From Kingdonia uniflora (taxonomy: Eukaryota > Streptophyta > Magnoliopsida > Ranunculales > Circaeasteraceae): a DNA stretch of 64,000 nucleotides. Of the stretch, positions 21,396 to 32,679 are shown in pieces (position 1 is the stretch's first letter; each line of letters opens with the position of its first letter). The position numbers were made by a program, and so were the translations under genes. A model generated the notes under the pieces. That model had not been told where the DNA came from. It worked only from the letters and a program-made list of their open reading frames with translations, and made no database searches. Location of the stretch: the NCBI GenBank assembly GCA_014058105.1, contig JACGCM010000276.1, forward strand, positions 186,001 through 250,000. Direction: 5' to 3'.

Positions 21396-24300
21396 GTTGG
21401 TTAGGTCCTTAGATTCCGCGAAACCTTGGGCATTTCCAAGGGCTTTAAGCCTTAAAAGAGATGCTAATCTGGATTACTTTATGAGCAGAGGACAAAAGAT
21501 TTCTAAGGTATGGTTAAGCCATATGAGAAAACCTTGTATACAATTTACTGATAGGATATTATTATTCATGTAGACGTAATCTTTAAGTAGCGACACATAA
21601 TATAGTTACAACTTGCTATAACTACTAGTACTTGAATTGTCATGTATCGTTTGAAATTAGACAATTCCTTCTATATATTGTATCATTACCATAGCTTATG
21701 TACCCTTATCTATTATAATGAATTTTAAGGATTGCGTACTTGCTTAGCCGTGGCTTGCTAACGCCTTGCGCGATATATATTTCAGGATCAGGTCTTTAGC
21801 GAGATGTTCAGGACCGTTAGGGGTAGTAGCTGAGAGCGTGCTGTTGCGACGCTCTTTTAATTTATTTTTTTCGTTTATTTAGTTAGGGTTTCTCTCCCTT
21901 TCCATGGTGATTTTGAGGTATGATCTCTCTTTTTTTTTCTCCCTCTCTCTCTCACAGATTTCCTGAGTCCAATTGTTTCTGCTAGACCTAATTTAATTTC
22001 CAGGAATCAATCTTTACGTGGTAATTCTGAAAATCATGGACCCAATCCTCTACAGTAGCATAATTTGATTCATGAGTTCTTTAATCACTGATTTTCTGGA
22101 ACCTTTAAATTTTTCAACTTTTAGATTGCAAGTGCCCATTAATAATTGTCAGTTTAGATTTGATGATATCTTATGCATCATACGATTCTGGGACGAATAG
22201 TTGTGTGCCTTATTGTTGCTGTGTACAAGTAGAATTACACTATACTGAGGGAACTAGCATAGTAGAGTGCACCATTTGTCCACTGATTAGAGGTCTAACC
22301 TTTTTAGATGTTATTGGTCTAATCAAAGCTTGTCCCGGTCAAGAAGGAAATACTCCTAGAATGGTTGAAAGATGGTGTAATTCAGAGTCTTCGCGATGCA
22401 TTATCGCTGCTTCAGTCAACAACCATAAACATAACCCGGTACAATATGTTTACAATCTCAATTTGGTCATACATGCTCTAATGGTTAACCACTCTATGCT
22501 CTTGAATTGTTTTAACTGTAGTAGGAAGCCGTGGGAAGGAACAATGTTCAGGTCAGTGATTTAGAGGTTTGCTCTGTTAGAACGAACCACAACAACAATG
22601 GATTTCTAGATCTTTTGTGCTACTAGTACCTGCTTCCTCTCTTTCTCCAAAAGGTAATTTTATTTTCGTCTTGGAAGCTAGTTGCAGTACCTTATTCTTT
22701 TTGCATCCAAGATTCAACATTCTGTTTATGAAGTCTGCTATAAATATTGATGGGTGCAATTTAATGCAGGAAACTTACAACATCAAGAGTTGTCCCAAGA
22801 TTTACAAGACCCGTTTTCGACATGATAGAAGGGCTTCATGTGATAGAGCACTGATGAGGCAGCCTACTCAACTTCAGTAGTTTGAGAAAAGGATCTTGTA
22901 CCACACCTACTGGAAGGGCATCAAACTTATTAAACTCAACCAATCAGGTACATGTTGATTTAATCATTAAACTTAACCATGAAGCTGTTATTTTATTTGT
23001 TTTTTTTTTTTCCGGTTAGCTTATGAATCTCATAGTGCGGGATCTAGAGCTGTTATATAACAACAGTGGAATAACAATGACAGTGCCACTTGATGTTTAT
23101 CATTAGATATAACAATATGTCCGAGAAGGTTTGATTTGCTACGAGTCCTACGACCATAAAGCATTACTCTGACTAAACGTTATTGTTACAAACAAAGCAT
23201 GTATGATATTTTATTTAAACTGGTTTAGAAGGTTAATTTGTCCGAGTAGATATATTACGTAATTGAGGGACGTACGAGAGGTGACCGAGCTTATTAGACA
23301 CATCACTAGGCAGTCCGTAGATGCCTAAAAGCTCATTATAGGATTGAGATAGCTAGTGCTGAATGTAGGTTGGTCCAGAAGTTGATGAAAATCTTCATGA
23401 CGTCATGTATATGCTCTGCTCATTATATATCATCACAAATATGGTTTTCGCTCACTTTTCTTTTAAATCATTCCTTTAATGTACTTGTAGGTTCTTGGTA
23501 TGCTTTGATCTCATACGCAGTCTTACCCTAATTGCAGAATTCTGGAAATAAATAGCTGGAAAGTATTGGAAGCCTTCAAAACATAAAGAATGGTCATTGC
23601 ATAGTGTAATTCGGTATGTGTTATATAGGATGAAAATTTGCTCTGTTTTTTGTAGTTCACAATCATTTGTTAATACTTACACGTGCCTTTCATTTGCATT
23701 CATTTGAATACTTACCGTTTTTCTTTTCTTCAAGAGGTACCTTTGTATTACTGTGGATGTTTTACCCATTTGCCAATTGATAACGTAGTTAGACCTCTTC
23801 TTTATGGTATGTTTCTCTCGAATTTTATTTAAGAGCAAAGTTTTTATTTAAGACTTAGAGGAATTTTTTGCATTGATTGATTGAGAGAATCTAATAATAG
23901 ACCATGTCATCGTAATACTCCATTCTTCTTATGACCACAACATTGACAATTGTGCTTCTATTTACTAACTTGATTTTGTTTGCATATGCATCCTTTCATG
24001 TTTATGTTTTCATTGCAAATGCTGCTGATCTTCACGGAATTCAGCCTTTACTTTTGTATTGGAGCTGTCATGGACCTTTTTTTCTAGGTAAGTAAAATAT
24101 ATGCTACTTCATTTTCTTTGGATTATTTGCCATGTTTTTTTTAATTACATGACATGTCATGCAAGATTTATTAGCTATAGGAAATCACTGATGAACAAAC
24201 ATGTTTATGTGCTAAACTATATTTTACGTACCCATTCTCTCTAATAACTTTGATTTTAATGACAGGACAATTATCGAATGTGAGCGATAATTGGTTATGT

Positions 24301-24690
24301 TATTTATATGGTTATTTTAGTTCATTAATCTTCCAATGTGTTATCTTTGTTTTAATTACGTTGTTGCTTTATTGGCTATAAACGTTCCTAGCGTAAAATT
24401 GATAATCATAATTCTTTCTTCGCAGCCATTGAGCTCTTGAAACACCTGTAGTTTGAAAATGACAAGCAAATATTGATGTTTATGCACGGGATGCACGGGA
24501 AAGGTTGAGAGCATTTTTCTGTTGTTGCAATTGTTAACTTCCCAGTATTGAAATAGTGTGAGAAATTTAATGTATGTTTGGATTCTTCATTAGAAATAAA
24601 TGAATTTTTATCTTATTTGGTCTTTTGTCTTTTTTCCTTGTAAATTATTTCTTGAACACTTTTTTTGTGTTTTTTTTTTAACACTTTTTT
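21396..24690. other. Repeat-like stretch without a recognised gene
   Basis: Open frames at 22160-22564 (134 codons, several Cys) and 22617-22880 have AG/GT-like edges but no domain I know. The segment at about 21690-21790 ('cttgctaacgccttgcgcg' plus 'atttcagg') resembles the 3' part of the large Gypsy LTR at 27096-29739 and may be another LTR scrap. A small palindrome ATTATCGAATGTGAGCGATAAT lies at about 24274-24295. Repeated AT-rich text suggests old transposon interior. Confidence 0.35.
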
Positions 24691-24699
24691 GTTTGTAAT

Positions 24700-24903
24700 A
24701 CTCCTTGGGAAAAATGACAGTAATATTGGTCGTAATTTTGCGATTATGTTCCAAATCGTTCTTTTCAAAGAAAAATGACTACCCAGTTTGACGTTAAAAA
24801 TACCACTATGTCAAAAACGATAGCAAAAACGATTACAATTGCCATCATATTTTATTAAAAATGATTGTTATTGCCGTTGTATTTTTCTGTTTTTGGTGTA
24901 GTG
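24700..24903 (-). mobile_element. CACTA-like transposon end
   Basis: The plus strand ends in TTTTTGGTGTAGTG at 24903, whose complement CACTACACCAAAAA is a typical plant CACTA (En/Spm) terminal inverted repeat. Inside it are several degenerate subterminal repeats of the type AAAACGATTACAATTGCC / AAAATGATTGTTATTGCC, also typical. The partner end was not found in this window and no target-site duplication could be tested. Confidence 0.5.
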
Positions 24904-25891
24904 GTGAGACATTATCTAATTCTTTGATTGTAGTCATGTTGAATGGTAAATTTGATATGAGTTGGTTTTAAACATTTTGTTTAGATCGATATTTCCGCTT
25001 ATTTCTGCTGCGTATAATTATGTAGATGTAGATATTTCACTTTGTTTAATTTTTACATTGTAGGGGTACATCCATCGAGGATACCTGACCTGTTCACGAC
25101 TTCGAGATGCATATTATAACAATTCTTAGAATACATATTTTTGGGTGTGACAGATGAACATTCGCCTTTATAGCTCATATGGGTAAATATACGTGAATCT
25201 ACAGATTTAGCATACTCTTAATTTCATCTCTAGAGATGAAGGTTAGCTAGATATGGTAATGGAAACAAAATAACAATATAGTTCATGGAAATTCATTCAT
25301 TAAATGTGAAGAAGTACATTTTATGAAGTACGTGCCTTAATGGGCTCTTTTTGTTGCAAAACCTTCCCCGCTAAGGGCCATACATTTTTTTTTGTTTGAG
25401 AGAGAGCTTCAACATAAAGACCTGTGACACAACCCCATCCAATTATAGATGATAGGCAGTTAGAATTTAGTACCTTGTAATCGCCTCTGCAGCATCAAAA
25501 GCAATTAGTTTCTGTAGATGAAAAGTATTAGATTTGACTTTTGAGAAGATGGGTTCTTCATTGTATTTGGGAAATTCATCTCCATAAGGTTCTCCCTCTT
25601 CAAACCCAACCAAAACCTCAAATGAATTTATGCCAAACTCTTTTTAGTGTGAGCTCCCTACACTCAGTGAGTTCTAACAAGCTCAGCCAACCAAAATTTG
25701 CTTTCAAACTGCTCGAAAGCGATAGGCGTTGAGTTTGAGTTTGGGTTTGGTCTGACAAAACAAACCCAACCCAACCCAAAACCCAAATTCAAACTGCTGG
25801 AGATGCTTAGCCTGTTGTACACTCTTGGATACAACAAGAATAGATGCAAAAAAGACTGCTGGCTTGACGATAAAAGACATTGTGTTCATAG
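24904..25891. other. Intergenic
   Basis: No supported gene. At 25730-25800 complementary 'gagtttgggtttgg' and 'ccaacccaaaacccaa' runs form a hairpin ending in a GGAGATGCT-type MITE terminus near 25800. Confidence 0.35.
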
Positions 25892-26601
25892 TCACCGCCT
25901 GAAAGCATTGGCTTTGGTATCTCCTGACCGCCTTACGTCAAATATTTTCAGCGGTGGACACTCTCCTCGATTGTTGAGATCCCTCATTTTCTCAGCTCTA
26001 TAAACACTCTTCTTAGCAGCATCCAAGAAATGTCCGAGGCCATCTGATTTTAAGTTTACAGCTGCCTCTCGCGCATCATTTTCTGATGCTTTCTTCAGCG
26101 GTTTCCACCTATTCTCCTCATGTAACTCAGCGTCCAACTGCATCTCTCTTAACCTACCAGCCTTCTCTTCTTCAGATAGCTTAGGTTGTTGCGTAGGGCG
26201 TGAACTGTGCCAATGTACTGAAGGGAATGTATCAAGGGAATGCATCAGTTGCATTACCTCCGATTTTACTGTGATAATTTTTCCTGTGCTTAGAATTCGG
26301 ACAGATTCTCTTTTCTCTTGCATCGTCAGCTTCTGTCATACCAATGCCACTCCTCATACCTTGAGTAATGGCTAATTCTCTTTCTTCCTTCCTCTTCTTG
26401 AATAGTGGCATCACTTATAATTTTGTTGGTTTCACTTTGACATCTCTCATGTTTTGAGTTCTTATAGCTTTTATCTTGTTTTGCATCGACTTCAGAGTCA
26501 GAGTCTGACCTACCTTTGTAGGGTCGTTTCTCGCATTTAGAGTAATGCTTCTTGTGATCCTTTTTAGATTGATTCTCTTTTGTGTGCTTCTCTGCTTCGA
26601 C
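25892..26601 (-). pseudogene. CWC25-like splicing factor, C-terminal fragment
   Basis: CWC25 is a spliceosome protein that acts at the first transesterification step. The minus-strand translation contains LSEEEKAGRLREMQLDAEL, HEENRWKPLKKASENDAREA and FLDAAKKSVY, and ends NTKANAFRR-like at the stop 25892-25894; the Lys/Glu-rich order and the NAFRR terminus are characteristic. Upstream, an AG at about 26602 begins an exon rich in KKDHKKHYSK and SDSDSE text. That exon is in another frame and has a stop before reaching the conserved part, so at least one frameshift separates the two. The conserved N-terminal CIR domain is absent from the window. I read it as a decayed fragment. Confidence 0.7.
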
Positions 26602-26609
26602 CTACAAAA

Positions 26610-26950
26610 AATAGCTAATGTTTTAAGCAAAGCCTATATAACAAAATCTGGAAGAAAAGAACATGGTGCATAATTTTGAAATCAAAACTTCTGCATGTGA
26701 TCATAACATGGTCTTTTTATCTACTACCATAAGGTTAAATATTAGGTGCATTACTTTAATCTCAAACTCAATCTTTAGATCATGGTGAAGAAACCAAAGT
26801 GTCTCAAGTGATCCAAGACAAACTAAAAATTTGGGAAAATGTAATCACAGGGTGGAAACTGATCAATTCTAACAAGCCATGGAGATTCAGGATGAGCCAA
26901 ATTACAGATTCCAACATTATTGAGGCAGCAAATTTGAAAAATACATCCAC
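26610..26950. other. Intergenic, no recognised feature
   Basis: A plus-strand frame at 26799-26990 has no recognisable domain. Confidence 0.35.
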
Positions 26951-26956
26951 GGTTAC

Positions 26957-29764
26957 TTATAAGCTAGGTAACAACGACACTTTACTTTAAAAGAATAAAA
27001 CATGTCCGACATTCCGACACACGTGTCCAACACTATTTACAAGGTACTTAGCAATTTTCTGCCGTTTCCGACAACATCTGTATCCGTGTCGTTGTTGTCA
27101 CGCCCCCAAAATTGGCTTCTTAATAAACTATTAAGAACGCGAATTCTGAGGTGTAACGTCGGGCATCCTAAAGATGAACCCCCAAAAGACGTACTACAAT
27201 TTAAAATAAATCGTAAATACATCTAGAACACTAAGAAACTACGCAGCGGAAGAAAATCTAAAAGCGATAGAAATGATAAATAATACCACAAGGATAGCCA
27301 GAACTCCAAAAGATGCAAGTCCAGCTTGCTCCAACTACTAGTATCGCTACCGCAACAATTCACCTGAAAAAAATATTTTTGCGCAAGGCGTCAGCAAGCA
27401 ACGCCCAGCAAGTACAAATATCCAAGGTCATAAGACATGATAGACCAAGATAAACACAGAAAAGACACATGAGGATTCTAACGGAAGTATAGGAGAATAT
27501 CAACCAAGCTACGAGTTCTAAAGAGGCAGTCTAAGTAAAACAAATATCCTACCAAGATATCAACGATAGCCTAAACTTAGATCTAACTACTACGACCTAA
27601 GAGGTACGGTTAATGAGGAAAGAGAATTTGGAAGTCACGTACACAGGGTCACTTTTAATTCAGTGGGACCACACTCTCGCACCCTTCTGTCCTCAACAGA
27701 AGCGTATCCCTTATTGGCGAGCCAGGGATTGGCGGATTCCTTTTTAGTGAGCCAGGAATTAGCGGGTAATGCACCTGATCAGGGTGTTCAAGGAATTTCA
27801 ACCTACAGGTCTAAAGCCTGTTTTATTTTTACTTTTAGGGATCTATGCCCACGGGGAGTATTCACAAAGAATAACAAAGCCGATATGTAACTGGGGAAGT
27901 AATTTAGGGACTTGCAACCCGGGAAAACTGATAAACAGTTACCTCATATTTGGTTTAGGGACTCGAACCCAAGGACCCTGACAACATAGCCCTACTGTGT
28001 ACATGACTCAAAGTTATCCTATGCATGAATGAAAGGAAGAAGTTTGAATCCTATAAGAATCAAATGATCTGTCTGCCCCTGCCTAATCAGCATCTGGGAC
28101 TATATCCAAAGACCTACCGCTCTTACGACCAGATGATCTATCTACCCTCACTTTAATAACAAGTGGGGACTCTATCAAATGAAGTAAAGCTCCAACATCC
28201 AATACTATCTGTCGTAGCATGCCCAATAAGTGTGACTATATCAAAAAGAAACTCTGAGCATCAAAGCGAATCTAAGTCGCGTACTACTGAATCATGGAAA
28301 ATTCATGTTAGGATCAACTGCCACAAAAGACATACCGAAGAATCATCTAAGTTGTTCTAGAATCACAGACTCGTCCAAATGTCCATTTGAGATAAAGAAC
28401 TCTCTTACTCAACTCGCGCCTTAGAATACCAATCTTACAATGAGTACTATGTACAACACTAGGCCGCCTTGTCCATAATAGACATAATCGATGTCTCGAG
28501 AATTCTTATTATTACTAATGTAATATCTAGCAAGAAAACACCTAGAGAACTACTCCCGTAGACCATATAAGGTACTTGTATGCTTCACAACCCATGTCAT
28601 TCGCCATAACATGCAATCAATATATATATGGAAAATTGCCTCAAACCAAACAAGTATCGATAAGCTACTTAATGAACTATACCATCTTAAGGTAAAGTTT
28701 AGTCCAAACACTCCATCCCATATAATTTAAGAATAATATCAACTATACCAAAATGTGTCCAGATCACTCTAAGAGTAGATTACTTTATGAATTTCTATAA
28801 GATAACCAACCCTCGATATAAACACCTGACAAGAACACCATATACATACATCTTTCTAAGCAATTACGCCTTCATGAGTTAACCTAAGGGTAAGCCTAAT
28901 CAGGTTGAATACAAATGAATCAAGAATATGCGATGTCCAAAGAATGACCTAAAACAGAACAAATCAAGATTATCACAAATACCAACTTCCCATAATATCT
29001 AGTTTGTCTACCTAGAATACAATCTGTAGTTTCTTTATACTTTCAATGCCCAAGTGATTCTCTAACTAAAATTACCATAAGACTATAAAAATATTAGGAT
29101 ATTAACCTATTAAGAACCAAAGCCTAACTCATAAAGATCAATAGTTGTATACCTAAATAAACATGATGAAATAAACCACTAGGGGATACATGACTGCATA
29201 CACAATACTGAGATGTCTAATGTAAATTGATGCGACGATAAAAACGACAACTAAAGGGTAATAAACCAATGACAGATTAATATCTAGAACATGCTTTGCA
29301 TAGGGAAGATTAGAACATACAAGAATACTATGATTTACTCATATCAATCAAAGCAAATGAGATTAGATAGATGCACTTGCCTTGGGTAAATGGACGGAGA
29401 AGGAATTTACTGCATCTTACTTCAATCGTCAACCTTGCCAAAGCATCTTCAAATTCAACAAAATTAGATTTAACCAAGATGGGTTTGAGATTGAAAGGAG
29501 AAGTGGGAGGTTATAGGTCGGAATCCAACCGGCATAATGTTGTTCTCCGATGAGATTCTAGAGAGAGAAAGAGAGATTGGAGAAGGTTGATGGAGGAGAA
29601 ATAGGGAGAAGAAGGAGAGAAGCAAGGAGTTATTTCGGTGGTGGGTTGAATGGGTTAGGGGAACTAGAGTTAAGATCACATACTACCGGGTGCAACGAGT
29701 TTAAACCACAACTAGTTATAACAAAAAGCGGGCGCTACAGTTGTTACCTAGCTTATAAGATATA
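26957..29764. mobile_element. MITE split by a solo LTR
   Basis: CTTATAAGCTAGGTAACAAC plus GACAC at 26957-26981 is the exact reverse complement of the sequence obtained by joining 27084-27095 to the right flank after 29744 (GTGTCGTTGT joined to TACCTAGCTTATAAG). The original element was therefore about 160 bp with 25-bp terminal inverted repeats, before the LTR inserted near its right end. Related sequence lies at 7740 and 12834. Confidence 0.75.
27096..29739 (-). mobile_element. Solo Gypsy LTR, 2644 bp, with perfect TSD
   Basis: On the minus strand the element begins TGTAGCGCCCGCTTTTTG and ends GGGGGCGTGACA. It is flanked by the same 5 bp, GTTGT, at 27091-27095 and 29740-29744. No PBS, polypurine tract or pol text adjoins it, so it is a solo LTR left by recombination between two LTRs. 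Its start and end match the 407-bp LTR at 14542-14948, and its last ~290 bp match 52630-52918. Small open frames inside (for example 29470-29679) are not considered genes. Confidence 0.85.
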
Positions 29765-30270
29765 TAGTAAATCAAAGAGGTGGCACAGATGAAACCAACC
29801 ATATTTCCACCTTATAACATTTGTCATGCACATGTTAGCTAGACGCCAACAAATGTGCTTGAACATGGGGCGAGGTATGAAGATTTAAAAAGACTGAGAT
29901 AAAAAAACAATTGATTCAACAGCACCTCAAGATTGACATCTGAAGTCTACATATCAAGTTTGGGAATCTTATCAATTTGGGAAGGTTTTCTTTCTGCTTT
30001 AGACTTTCTACTTCTGTGAAATTAGGTTTTGGCCTACTACTTTCTAAAATAGGGGTTTTCAGGCCCGTGATTAAGGTTAGTAATTTTGGATCTTGGAAGA
30101 AGAATAAAGCTCCAAATTTTAAGGTTGGATCTGAGAGTTAAATGAGAATTGTCTCTCTAGCCTCACCCAACCGGTACCCTAGCCACCACTAGAGTTTCTA
30201 ACCCTCCTCTCACATTCGAGTATCACTTTTACTCTCTTCCTCTCAATTATAGTGCTTCCAATTCCTCTCC
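29765..30270. other. Intergenic / LINE 5' region
   Basis: Likely includes untranslated sequence of the LINE relic that follows. Nothing else is recognised. Confidence 0.35.
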
Positions 30271-30274
30271 TTTT

Positions 30275-31240
30275 TTGTATTTGTGCAGCTTATTGACTTT
30301 GATATATTCTCATTCCCTTTTGTCTTCTCTTTTCAAATTCTCTTTTCCCTCTCAGTCAATGTCTCCCAGCAAGCCCATGATCTATGGCGCTGTTCCCCCT
30401 GTGACCAATAATTCAAGGAGATCCTTTGCCTCAATTATTAACCCCGGGCCTGTTCTAGATGAACACATCTCCAAAGAGTGCAATGTTAAGCCTGCCTTTA
30501 TGTTTTCTCCCCATGATCTTTGTATGGCTGAAGTTGCCTTCTCAAATACATTGATCCTGAAACTCTGTACTGAAAAAATGCTGGATGAGATTGGATTTCA
30601 AATTGAGAATACGTGGGTTTGAGTGAGATCTCTTTTTTTTCTTCTTCTGATTTAATGGATATAAAACATGTTATGATCCATTTAACCAAAGAGTGCAATG
30701 TTATAAAGTGTATGGCTGAAGTTGCCTTCTCAAATACATTGATCCTGAAACTCTGTACTGCCAATGCTGGATGAGATTGGATTTCAAATTGAGAATACGT
30801 GGGTTTGAGTGAGATCCCTTTTTTTTCTTCTTCTGATTTAATGGATATAAAACATGTTATGATCCATTTAACCAAAGAGTGCAATGTTATAAAGATTCTG
30901 GCTCAGGAATCTACTCATATTAAGGGATCTTATTTCAGATTCATTCATTGGTCATTGGTCTTTGGCTTTGGGATTCAGCAATGGCTCCTGTTTGGATCTA
31001 GCTCCCTGAATTGAAGCTTTGTTATTTTTAATGAAGGGTGGCTCAAGCAGATTGTATGCAAGCTAGGGAGCTACTTAATAACTGATCAGGCCACTCTCAA
31101 TCCTACCAAACCAAGAGTGGATAGAGTTTGTATTGAATTAGATCTTCCTAAGGAAAGATCTAATGAGGTTTGGATTCCACTGTACAAATAAGAGGGTATT
31201 TGGCAGTCTGTCATCTATGTGAAAGTCTATAAGTTTTGCG
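30275..31240 (+). pseudogene. LINE ORF1 relic
   Basis: Translated segments include SFASIINPGP and MAEVAFSNTLILKLC early, and RVCIELDLPKERSNEVWIPL followed by WQSVIYVKVYKFC near 31110-31235. The last two match the region just before the CCHC knuckle of plant LINE ORF1 (DUF4283-type) proteins, where families read (R/D)-V-C-V-E-I-D-L...W-Q-x-V-x-Y-E-x-x-P-x-Y/F-C. In-frame stops and an internal duplication break it. The knuckle itself and ORF2 are not present. Confidence 0.7.
30519..30893 (+). repeat. ~188-bp tandem duplication inside the LINE relic
   Basis: The block from GTATGGCTGAAGTTGCC to the 'gagtgcaatgttataaa' stretch occurs at 30521-30708 and again at 30709-30893 with only a few differences. 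It arose after the LINE lost function, because it duplicates stops too. Confidence 0.8.
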
Positions 31241-31427
31241 TTAATTTATATATAGGCTTCTATTTATATCTCTAGAAGGGCTATGTTTATGTAACCTAAT
31301 AAGTTCTAATGAAAGCCTACCTTCTCTCTATATCTATGTGTTTATGTGTGTGCATGGTTAGATAGACTGTGGTTTGCTTTTGTTCTCAACAACTTAGACA
31401 TTAAACAAGTAAGCTTTTACCGAATAA
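31241..31427. other. Short spacer
   Basis: AT-rich, no feature seen. Confidence 0.4.
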
Positions 31428-31925
31428 TTCTTGACATTTAAGTATAACGGTAACTCCTTTTGCAGCCCGTTCTGTTATATGCCTTGTTCCATTCTAAAAA
31501 ATAACATTTGTTACAAACCGTTATTTTATGCTATAACGGTTGTTGTTACCGTTATAACAACGCGTTATTTTCAGTATTCTCTTTTACATTTATACCGAAG
31601 TTATATACCGCTATATATTGTAATAACGGTGTTATAACACAATTATTTGTAAAATAACGCCCGTTATAATTAAAACTTTGAGCAAATTTTGAGAAAATAT
31701 AAAGCAATGTCGTAATGTCTACAACTTTAATGGTGGAGGTGAGAGCCAAGTACCCCATACAACTCCCGTATGAAAATACACAAGTGTCATTATTATTTTC
31801 AAATGTTAAACAATTTGACTACCCTTGACTTGTTATTTGGCTTTAGATAACGTAACAGTGTTATAACGGTAATGGCCTCTGCCCGTTACACCGTTATAAC
31901 ATACCATTTTAAACCTTGCCTAAAA
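31428..31925. mobile_element. MITE-like region rich in TAACGGT motifs
   Basis: Copies of GTTATAACGGT or its complement occur at about 31520, 31545, 31628, 31855, 31865 and 31890, giving several overlapping short palindromes. The outer portions are weakly complementary, and 'attttaaaccttgcc' stands at the right end as in some plant MITEs. The borders are not sharp. Confidence 0.4.
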
Positions 31926-32269
31926 CACGGTACCGTTCTCATTTTTAGTAGAATATTATTTGTTTTAAGGCACATATTGTAGATACCACGCAACCAGTCA
32001 TGTTCCTTCAAATGCATACACACTTACTGCCATAACGAATAAATTGTATAAAGCATATACACGCTTACTTCCATAACGAATAAAATGTATAAAGTTTATA
32101 TAGGTAAAAGCAACAAAGACAACAGCATACACCTTTATAACATACTACATGCTGAAAGAAGTATGATCTAAGTATACATTTTCCTTAAATACCACTTTAA
32201 CTTTTAAAGTTTTATGAACTAAGTGGGTGTAGGATGTGCATGCCTTTACACTAGTAAATCAAAGGGCAT
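31926..32269. other. Intergenic, AT-rich
   Basis: A short 'cttacttccataacgaataaa' repeat occurs twice (about 32020 and 32060). No gene. Confidence 0.4.
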
Positions 32270-32375
32270 CTCTAACATTGATCATGAAAGGCAGTTAAAA
32301 CGTCGTTCCAGGCGGGCGGTATACTAGTATGTAAAGTTTGTAGGGGAAGAAGAATAAAATGATTATGATTAATAC

Positions 32376-32671
32376 CATCTCCGCGGTTGTTTGTTCTTGC
32401 GAGATTAAAATTGACATAACCAGCATCAGCTAGTCTCTTCTCATACATATGAACAAGCTCGTCATTTCCAACCCAGAATTCCAACGAAGAAATTGAAAAA
32501 ATGAATGGAAAGGCCCCACATAATGATAGTACTCTTCCTAGAAAGATAATTAGTGTGTGTAGGTACCTGAAGACCAAGAATGGAAGATCTGTCGCACATC
32601 AAGCGATCTAATATGTTTTGGTTTCTTGTTAGCCAGTAAGCGCAGTATTGGCTTTCACCAAGGCTCTGATT
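32376..32671 (-). pseudogene. Endonuclease/exonuclease/phosphatase family, two-exon fragment
   Basis: Exon 32567-32671 (35 codons, phase 0 at both ends) encodes YCAYWLTRNQNILDRLM and ends SSILGLQ before GTACCT. The next segment, 32376-32481, encodes EFWVGNDELVHMYEKRLADA followed by GYVNFNLARTNNRGDG. Together they match a plant endonuclease/exonuclease/phosphatase (DNase I-like/CCR4-like) protein, including the L-Q-E-x-W segment that carries a metal-binding Glu. The sequence before EFW ends in TTG instead of AG, so the splice acceptor is lost, and no other exon of this ~400-residue family was found nearby. It is a fragment; the exact subfamily is uncertain. Confidence 0.65.
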
Positions 32672-32679
32672 CTGTTAAT

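Noticed and set aside
29470..29679. Minus-strand hydrophobic/Ser-rich frame
   Set aside because: It lies wholly inside the 2.64-kb solo LTR and is not conserved in the related 407-bp LTR.
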